Under the pieces are notes generated by a model. That model did no database searches and was not told the DNA's origin. It was given only the letters and a program-made list of their open reading frames with translations. A DNA stretch of 10,313 nucleotides, taken from positions 1 to 10,313 of the forward strand of contig CAXMOO010000159.1 in the NCBI GenBank assembly GCA_964195005.1, in the 5' to 3' direction. This DNA comes from JAUXLW01 sp964195005 (GTDB lineage Bacteria; Actinomycetota; Acidimicrobiia; Spongiisociales; SHLN01). Shown in pieces: positions 6,097 through 10,313 of the stretch (positions are counted from its first letter, which is position 1; every line of letters begins with the position of its first letter). The position numbers and the translations under genes were made by a program.

Positions 6097-7059
6097 ATGA
6101 AGGTGTCAGTCGTCGGTGCGGGAGTGATTGGTCTCACGTCGGCCATCCGGTTGCGAGAAGCCGGCCATGATGCCGACATAGTCGCCGCTGAGCTTCCCAC
6201 CGAGACGGTCGCTTCTTCGGTCGCGGGGGCGATCTGGTACCCGTATCGCACCTCGCAGAACGCCAGGGCGGCCGGGTGGAGCAGTCGCACCTTGGAGGTG
6301 TTCACGGCGGCGGCCCAAGCGGGCCTGCCGGGAGTGGCGATGCGGGAGGCGATCGACCTTCTTCCCGAGGCGATGCCTGACCCCTGGTGGGCCGACCAGA
6401 CCCGGGGTTTTCGAAGGCCAGAGGCGGACGAGCTGCGGCCCAGCTTTGTCGATGGCTGGATCCAGGAGACTGCCGTTATCGACGTGGTCCCCCATCTCCG
6501 GTACCTGGTGGCCCGGGTTGAGGATCTCGGCGGCTCCATCACCCAGAATCGCCTCGAATCTCTCCAGGAAGTAACGAGTCCCACCGGAATAGTCGTGAAC
6601 TGCTCGGGAGTGGGAGCCGCCGATCTGGTGGGAGATGAGCAGGTGTACCCGATTCGGGGCCAGGTGGTGCGAGTGCGGGGTAAACCTGTACCCCGCGTAA
6701 GCATCGTGGAGCGTGGTCCTCTTGCCCTCGCCTATGTCATCCCTCACGGCGAAGAATGTGTCGTCGGCGGGACCACCAACCCCGGTGCTTGGGACCGGCT
6801 CCCGGATGACGCTGTTACTGACGAGATCCTCGAGAAGGCCACGCTGCTCGAGCCCGGCCTCGCCCATGCCGAGGTGCTCGAAGTAAAGGTGGGCCTCCGG
6901 CCGGGACGTCCCCGGGTGCGCCTCGAATACGAGCCGGTGGCGGACACGCTCGGGGTGATTCACAACTACGGACACGCCGGGAACGGCTGGTCGCTGTCGT
7001 GGGGATGCGCCGAAGAAGTGGTGCGAATCGTCGACCAGGTGGCGTTGTTGGGAAGTTAA
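6097..7059 (+). CDS. D-amino-acid oxidase (FAD)
   Basis: This 320-residue protein belongs to the DAO family: oxidative deamination of D-amino acids to 2-oxo acids, ammonia and hydrogen peroxide with FAD. The dinucleotide-binding GAGVIG is at 7-12 in a typical N-terminal beta strand. AGAIWYPY (43-50) matches the DAAO active-site/FAD region, and PIRGQVV follows at 185-191. YVIPHGEECVVGGT (223-236) carries Tyr223, and GLRPGRPRVRLE (266-277) carries Arg268, equivalents of the substrate-carboxylate Tyr/Arg pair of eukaryotic DAAO. HNYGHAGNGWSLSWGCA (289-305) is the family signature near the C-terminus. No signal peptide or peroxisomal-type tail is present, so it is cytoplasmic. D-aspartate oxidase is a close alternative; the neutral Ile/Trp-rich pocket does not decide this. 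The ATG has only a weak ribosome binding site. The next gene starts within about 60 bases, suggesting co-transcription. Confidence 0.93.
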   Translation: MKVSVVGAGVIGLTSAIRLREAGHDADIVAAELPTETVASSVAGAIWYPYRTSQNARAAGWSSRTLEVFTAAAQAGLPGVAMREAIDLLPEAMPDPWWADQTRGFRRPEADELRPSFVDGWIQETAVIDVVPHLRYLVARVEDLGGSITQNRLESLQEVTSPTGIVVNCSGVGAADLVGDEQVYPIRGQVVRVRGKPVPRVSIVERGPLALAYVIPHGEECVVGGTTNPGAWDRLPDDAVTDEILEKATLLEPGLAHAEVLEVKVGLRPGRPRVRLEYEPVADTLGVIHNYGHAGNGWSLSWGCAEEVVRIVDQVALLGS

Positions 7060-7116
7060 ATTGAGCCTACGGGCCTGTACGGAGGATTAACTCGCTGGAT
7101 TGGTAATCAGACGTGG

Positions 7117-7548
7117 TTGCGACCCGTCGCCCCCCTGGTGTCACCTGTCGATCGAGTTCTTCTCGGCAAGTTCGGGCGGCGCATGACCCCGTTCCCGACA
7201 CTTCTGCTCACCACCATCGGAAGGAACAGCGGAAGGACCGTTGATACGCCGCTCTGGTACCTCGAAGAGGGTCGGAAGCTGGCAGTGATCGCATTCAACT
7301 TTGGACGCCTCGAGCCGGACTGGTCGCGGAATCTGAGAGCCAACCCGACCTGCACCGTGAAGATCCGACGAAAAACCACCGCGTATCGAGCTCGCCCGGC
7401 CGGAGGCGAAGCATGGGATCGTTACCTGGAGGAGTTTGCCGAGTTCTATCCGACCTATCGCGACTACATCGTCCGGTCGGGTCGGGAGGTTCGCATCTGG
7501 GTGCTGGAGTCGGCCGGCTCGTCCGCGCCGCCCATACCACCCTCCTAG
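7117..7548 (+). CDS. Nitroreductase-family deazaflavin (F420)-dependent oxidoreductase
   Basis: The protein matches the DUF385/Ddn-like split-barrel family that binds F420H2. Diagnostic stretches are FPTLLLTTIGRNSGRTVDTP, LWYLEEGRKLAVIAFNFG, then DWSRNLRANPTCTVKI and FYPTYRDYIVRSGREVRIWVLE, all in family order. Known members reduce quinones, nitroimidazoles or other electrophiles; the substrate here is unknown. The usual AS.GG segment is AFNFG, so cofactor contacts may differ. The only standard start with full domain coverage is TTG 7117, which lacks a Shine-Dalgarno. The frame is open back to the oxidase stop (TAA 7057-7059), and the upstream codons (LTRWIGNQTWLRPVAPLV from 7087) look like real protein. 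A strong GGAGGA lies at 7081-7086. The true start may therefore be ATT 7099 or CTG 7075. The ending is Pro/Ser-rich (APPIPPS). Confidence 0.88.
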   Translation: MRPVAPLVSPVDRVLLGKFGRRMTPFPTLLLTTIGRNSGRTVDTPLWYLEEGRKLAVIAFNFGRLEPDWSRNLRANPTCTVKIRRKTTAYRARPAGGEAWDRYLEEFAEFYPTYRDYIVRSGREVRIWVLESAGSSAPPIPPS

Positions 7549-7564
7549 GTGTCCACCCTCCTAG
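7537..7564. repeat. 12-bp direct repeat between the deazaflavin oxidoreductase gene and gpsA
   Basis: CCACCCTCCTAG occurs at 7537-7548 and again at 7553-7564, separated by four bases. The first copy encodes the last residues and stop codon of the oxidoreductase; the second lies in the 25-base gap before gpsA. This looks like a small tandem duplication of the gene end. The CCTCC core is the complement of a Shine-Dalgarno, not one itself on the + strand. Confidence 0.6.
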
Positions 7565-7573
7565 CATCGCCTC

Positions 7574-8569
7574 GTGAAGATCGCAGTAATTGGTGCCGGG
7601 ACCTGGGGCACCACAGTGGCGTCACTTGTGAGCCAATCAGCCACGGTAAAGCTGTGGGCGCGGCGCCCTGAGCTGGCGGCTGCCATCAACAGTCGGCATC
7701 AGAATCCCGACTACCTGGAAGGGTTCGATCTCCCGGAGGAGCTGGTTGCCACCAGTGAGCTCGACGACGCACTATCGGGAGCGGAGGTCGTGGTAATGGC
7801 CGTTCCCAGTCACGGGTTTCGATTGGTGCTGGAGGCGGCCGCTGCGCAGATCCCCTCAGACGCGCCCATCATCAGCCTCGCCAAGGGATTGGAAGCCGGC
7901 ACTCGCATGTGCATGACGGCGGTGGTGCGCGATGCGCTTCCCGACCACGACCCCGGCATGATCGGCGTGCTCACCGGGCCCAACCTTGCCCGGGAGATCC
8001 TCGCCGGGCAGCCGGCGGCTTCTGTGGTCAGCGTTTCCAACGAGGACGTGGCGGCCCATCTTCGAGCCGTGTTCCAGGTGCCGACTCTCCGGGTCTACTC
8101 GAACACGGATGTGATTGGTTCCGAAATTGCCGGCGCCCTCAAGAACGTTATGGCTTTGGGGGCCGGCATGGCTGCCGGTCTTGGTTACGGCGATAACTCG
8201 ATGGCCACGTTCATCACCAGGGCGCTCGCCGAGCTGAGCCGTCTCGGGCGGCAGATGGGCGGGGATCCGCTGACCTTCGCCGGGTTGGCAGGGATGGGCG
8301 ATCTGATTGCCACATGTGTCAGTCCCTTGAGTCGCAACCGCAGGGTGGGCGTGGCGCTGGCCGAAGGCCGGAGTCTCGACGAGATCGTGGCCGACATGAA
8401 GATGGTGGCTGAAGGGGTCAAGACCACGCCGGTGGTGCTCGAGCTTGCGGAAGAGTACAAAGTGGAGATGCCTCTTGCCGATCGGGTGGCTCGGGTCTTG
8501 GAGGGCCAGTCGGTCAGCGAGATGCTTACCGAGCTGATGGGGAGGCCGCCAAAGGCCGAGATCGAATAG
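7574..8569 (+). CDS. gpsA: Glycerol-3-phosphate dehydrogenase [NAD(P)+]
   Basis: This 331-residue cytoplasmic enzyme reduces dihydroxyacetone phosphate to sn-glycerol-3-phosphate, the backbone for phospholipid synthesis. The Rossmann motif GAGTWGT is at 7-13, with ARRPE after strand 2. AVPSHGF (76-82), SLAKGLE (101-107), LTGPNLAREI (133-142), GALKNVMALGAG (187-198, Lys190 the expected catalytic lysine), GLAGMGDLIATC (247-258), SRNRRVG and EGVKTT are all present in GpsA order. The length is typical. Relatives usually have GPS(F)A where this has GPNLA, a mild variation. The GTG start is fixed by the Rossmann strand beginning at residue 2 (KIAVIG). No Shine-Dalgarno precedes it; the gene may be read through coupling or from a leaderless transcript. 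A strong hairpin follows 24 bases after the stop. Confidence 0.97.
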   Translation: MKIAVIGAGTWGTTVASLVSQSATVKLWARRPELAAAINSRHQNPDYLEGFDLPEELVATSELDDALSGAEVVVMAVPSHGFRLVLEAAAAQIPSDAPIISLAKGLEAGTRMCMTAVVRDALPDHDPGMIGVLTGPNLAREILAGQPAASVVSVSNEDVAAHLRAVFQVPTLRVYSNTDVIGSEIAGALKNVMALGAGMAAGLGYGDNSMATFITRALAELSRLGRQMGGDPLTFAGLAGMGDLIATCVSPLSRNRRVGVALAEGRSLDEIVADMKMVAEGVKTTPVVLELAEEYKVEMPLADRVARVLEGQSVSEMLTELMGRPPKAEIE

Positions 8570-8593
8570 GAGGCCCGGCTGCGGGTATCTCCC

Positions 8594-8621
8594 GGAGAAT
8601 GTCGGTAACCCGACATTCTCC
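8594..8621 (+). terminator. Perfect 12-bp-arm hairpin downstream of gpsA
   Basis: GGAGAATGTCGG (8594-8605) and CCGACATTCTCC (8610-8621) are perfect complements around a TAAC loop. It lies between gpsA and the ccdA-like gene and is followed by CACCGGCTTTGT, which has only a short T run. It is a plausible terminator or mRNA 3'-end structure for gpsA. A palindromic protein-binding site controlling the downstream redox operon is the alternative. Confidence 0.55.
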
Positions 8622-8645
8622 ACCGGCTTTGTCCCTCGCCAACGT

Positions 8646-9416
8646 TTGATTACTCGATCCAGGGAGAAGGCTGTAGAAAACGTCACGCTGCTCGCCGCGT
8701 TTGGCGCGGGGTTTATTTCGTTCATCTCACCGTGCGTTCTGCCCATCGTGCCCGGATACCTCACGGTGATCACCGGCCTCGACATCACTTCGGAGGCTCG
8801 GGAGGGGCAAACAACTCGCATCGTCCGCGACACCAGCCTGTTCATTCTCGGGTTCACGATTGTCTTCGTGCTGCTCGGGATCGGCGCCACCTCGGTGGGG
8901 AGCGTCATTGTTGACAACCAGGACCTCCTGGTACGGATCTCGGGGCTGACAATCCTGGCGATGGCTCTCTACCTGCTCGGGTCCGTGTGGGCCAACGCGC
9001 CGTGGCTCTATCAGGAGAAGAGGTTTCACCCTCAGCTAGATCGCTTCGGGCCTTTCGCATCTCCGGTGGCCGGTGTGGCATTCGGGCTGGGCTGGACTCC
9101 ATGCATCGGGCCGGTCCTGACATCGGTGTTAGCGGTTGCCGCGACGAGGGACGGTGCGGCCGAAGGAGCCCTGCTGCTCGCTGTCTACTCGCTTGGCCTC
9201 GGGGTTCCTTTTCTTCTCACCGGTTTGCTGTTCGGGCGCCTCACGACGGCGTTTACCTGGTTCAAGCGGCACCTGCGAGCCATCACCCTCGCCTCGGGCC
9301 TTTCACTTGCCGGATTCGGAGTGCTTCTCGTATTCAATCGCCTCACAACTATGACCAGCTTGTTGCAGGACGGCTTCCGGGCTGTGGGGTTGGAAGAGCT
9401 GATCTTTCTCGGATAA
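8646..9416 (+). CDS. ccdA: CcdA/DsbD-type thiol-disulfide transmembrane protein
   Basis: This roughly 250-residue integral membrane protein is expected to carry electrons from cytoplasmic thioredoxin across the membrane to extracytoplasmic thiol proteins, for example in cytochrome c maturation. The family signature FISFISPCVLPIVPGYLTV holds the first redox Cys (30). FGLGWTPCIGPVLTSVLA holds the second (153). About six hydrophobic segments are visible at roughly 11-42, 62-88, 96-116, 138-165, 172-196 and 212-232. The TTG at 8646 is the only standard start upstream of the first membrane segment, but it lacks a Shine-Dalgarno and gives a charged extension ITRSREKA. AGGGAG at 8661-8666 is ideally spaced for GTA 8673, after which the protein (ENVTLLAAFGAGF) begins as usual for CcdA. 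The stop is ten bases from the next start: an operon with the thioredoxin-like gene. The symbol reflects family membership. Confidence 0.93.
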   Translation: MITRSREKAVENVTLLAAFGAGFISFISPCVLPIVPGYLTVITGLDITSEAREGQTTRIVRDTSLFILGFTIVFVLLGIGATSVGSVIVDNQDLLVRISGLTILAMALYLLGSVWANAPWLYQEKRFHPQLDRFGPFASPVAGVAFGLGWTPCIGPVLTSVLAVAATRDGAAEGALLLAVYSLGLGVPFLLTGLLFGRLTTAFTWFKRHLRAITLASGLSLAGFGVLLVFNRLTTMTSLLQDGFRAVGLEELIFLG

Positions 9417-9425
9417 GGAGCGTAA

Positions 9426-10112
9426 GTGGCCAAGAAGAAATCAAGACGTAAGCCGCCTGCCCGAAAGCAGGGCTCCAAGCCCGCGCCCTTAAGCAAGGGT
9501 CAGGCCCCGGTTCCCGGTGCCAAGAAGCAGCAGCGGTCTGCCGTTCGGGCGGCTGCTGCCCGCAAGAAGCAGAAGTCGCAAACCGTCGTCATCTGGTCGG
9601 TCCTCGGGCTGGTTCTGGTGGGCGTCCTCGCAGCATCGGTCCTCTTTGGGGGAGGAGCCAGCGGGGTATCCGAACCAGAGGCCTGGGACCTGCCGGCCAT
9701 GGGTGCCACGGCCGACACTCAGGAGCGAGTCACCCTCGCCGAGTTCTCCGGCTCACCGACTGTCGTCAACTTCTTCGCCTCCTGGTGCATCGAGTGTGAT
9801 CGTGAGTTGCCATTCTTCGCCACGGTTTCCCGGGAGCTGGAGGGCCGGGTGGATTTTGTAGGTGTGGCGTCAGCAGAAACCGGCAATGCGCTGTTTATGC
9901 CTGAGAAGCACGGCGTCGATTGGTGGCCACTGGCCCGAGACGTTGGTGGGGGTGGTAACGATCTGGCTGTTGCCCTCGGCGCCCGTCCCCGAGCCATGCC
10001 GCTTACCGCCTTCTACGACGAGAACGGGCAGCTGCTGGATGTTCAGCTGGGAGCCATCAACGAGGCAACACTCCGCGGCAACCTGACGGAGTTCTACGGG
10101 ATCGAGCTCTAA
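9426..10112 (+). CDS. Membrane-anchored TlpA/thioredoxin-like protein
   Basis: This 228-residue protein has a Lys/Arg-rich N-terminus (about 1-52), one membrane segment (about 53-75, VVIWSVLGLVLVGVLAASVL) and an extracytoplasmic thioredoxin fold. The redox motif is Cys121-Ile-Glu-Cys124 in NFFASWCIECDRELP. The probable cis-proline is Pro192 in AMPLTAFYDENG, followed by the strand and final helix of TlpA/ResA-type proteins. The positive-inside rule puts the basic tail in the cytoplasm. It probably reduces disulfides in exported proteins or apocytochrome c, with electrons supplied by the CcdA-like partner just upstream. CIEC differs from the CxPC usual in TlpA/ResA. The GTG start is well supported: AAGGAG at 9415-9420, overlapping the end of the upstream gene, lies at good spacing. 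A peroxiredoxin is unlikely because the CxxC pair is intact. Confidence 0.9.
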   Translation: MAKKKSRRKPPARKQGSKPAPLSKGQAPVPGAKKQQRSAVRAAAARKKQKSQTVVIWSVLGLVLVGVLAASVLFGGGASGVSEPEAWDLPAMGATADTQERVTLAEFSGSPTVVNFFASWCIECDRELPFFATVSRELEGRVDFVGVASAETGNALFMPEKHGVDWWPLARDVGGGGNDLAVALGARPRAMPLTAFYDENGQLLDVQLGAINEATLRGNLTEFYGIEL

Positions 10113-10313
10113 GCCTTGACCGGTGGCTGTCGCCTCCGTCGCGGAGCATTCCACAACTCCGCTATTCGGCGTCGGAGAAGAGCCTGGTTAGGCGGGACGG
10201 AGATGCCTGTCACAGACGGCACAATTGTCAACGCGAAGCGCCATAGACGGCTCCTCGGGGTTGCGGCCGGCACGTAGTCTCGCAAGAATGGCAGACTGTC
10301 AGATTGCAGTTGG
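10113..10313. other. 3' intergenic stretch with alternating complementary repeats; no convincing gene
   Basis: After the thioredoxin-like gene, four short segments alternate as complements: CTCCG (10134-10138), CGGAG (10142-10146), CTCCG (10157-10161) and CGGAG (10173-10177). Several small mutually exclusive hairpins are possible, perhaps an operon end. No T-tract terminator follows. On the minus strand an 18-codon frame (10244-10188) has a well-placed GAGGAG but no recognised family. An ATG near 10290 on + could begin a gene that runs off the window, with too few codons to judge. No tRNA-like fold was recognised. Confidence 0.3.

Noticed and set aside
7856..8917. 353-codon open frame on the minus strand opposite gpsA and ccdA
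   Set aside because: Its His/Arg/Pro-rich translation matches no family, and it lies opposite two well-identified genes.

Overview
The window looks like a piece of a high-GC actinobacterial chromosome, plausibly Acidimicrobiia-like. Support for this: a DUF222/13E12-type HNH endonuclease, a deazaflavin (F420)-dependent oxidoreductase-like protein, a long class II (B12-dependent) ribonucleotide reductase with an NrdR-type operator, frequent GTG/TTG starts and strongly GC-rich third codon positions. The lineage is inferred from gene content only. No mobile element, CRISPR array, tRNA or rRNA was seen.

Left part (1-4951). A 5'-truncated HNH endonuclease gene on + faces a leftward block on the minus strand. 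Read in the direction of transcription, this block is nrdJ (4793 to 1359), then a frameshifted KTSC-domain gene remnant (about 1358 to 1162), then a SnoaL/NTF2-like gene (1039 to 629). nrdJ has a well-formed promoter (4951-4922), a tandem pair of NrdR-box-like palindromes spaced 32 bp start to start (4915-4868), an 8-bp leader hairpin (4844-4825) and a clear Shine-Dalgarno. I could not recognise a cobalamin riboswitch.

Middle (4952-7548). A short YdeI/OmpD-associated domain protein (+) converges on rnhB (-); their stop codons share the palindrome CTAG. rnhB diverges from a D-amino-acid oxidase gene across 87 bp that hold two inverted repeats. A deazaflavin-dependent nitroreductase-family gene follows the oxidase closely, but its true start codon is unclear.

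Right part (7574-10313). gpsA (glycerol-3-phosphate dehydrogenase, membrane phospholipid precursor supply) is followed by a perfect 12-bp-arm hairpin. Then comes a two-gene thiol-redox operon: a CcdA/DsbD-type membrane electron carrier and a membrane-anchored TlpA/thioredoxin-like protein, ten bases apart. CcdA would pass electrons from cytoplasmic thioredoxin to the extracytoplasmic CxxC protein. The last 200 bases hold no convincing gene.

Most genes are housekeeping. The most notable observations are the broken KTSC gene directly behind nrdJ, the NrdR operator architecture, and two genes whose best ribosome binding sites point to non-standard start codons (ATT, GTA).
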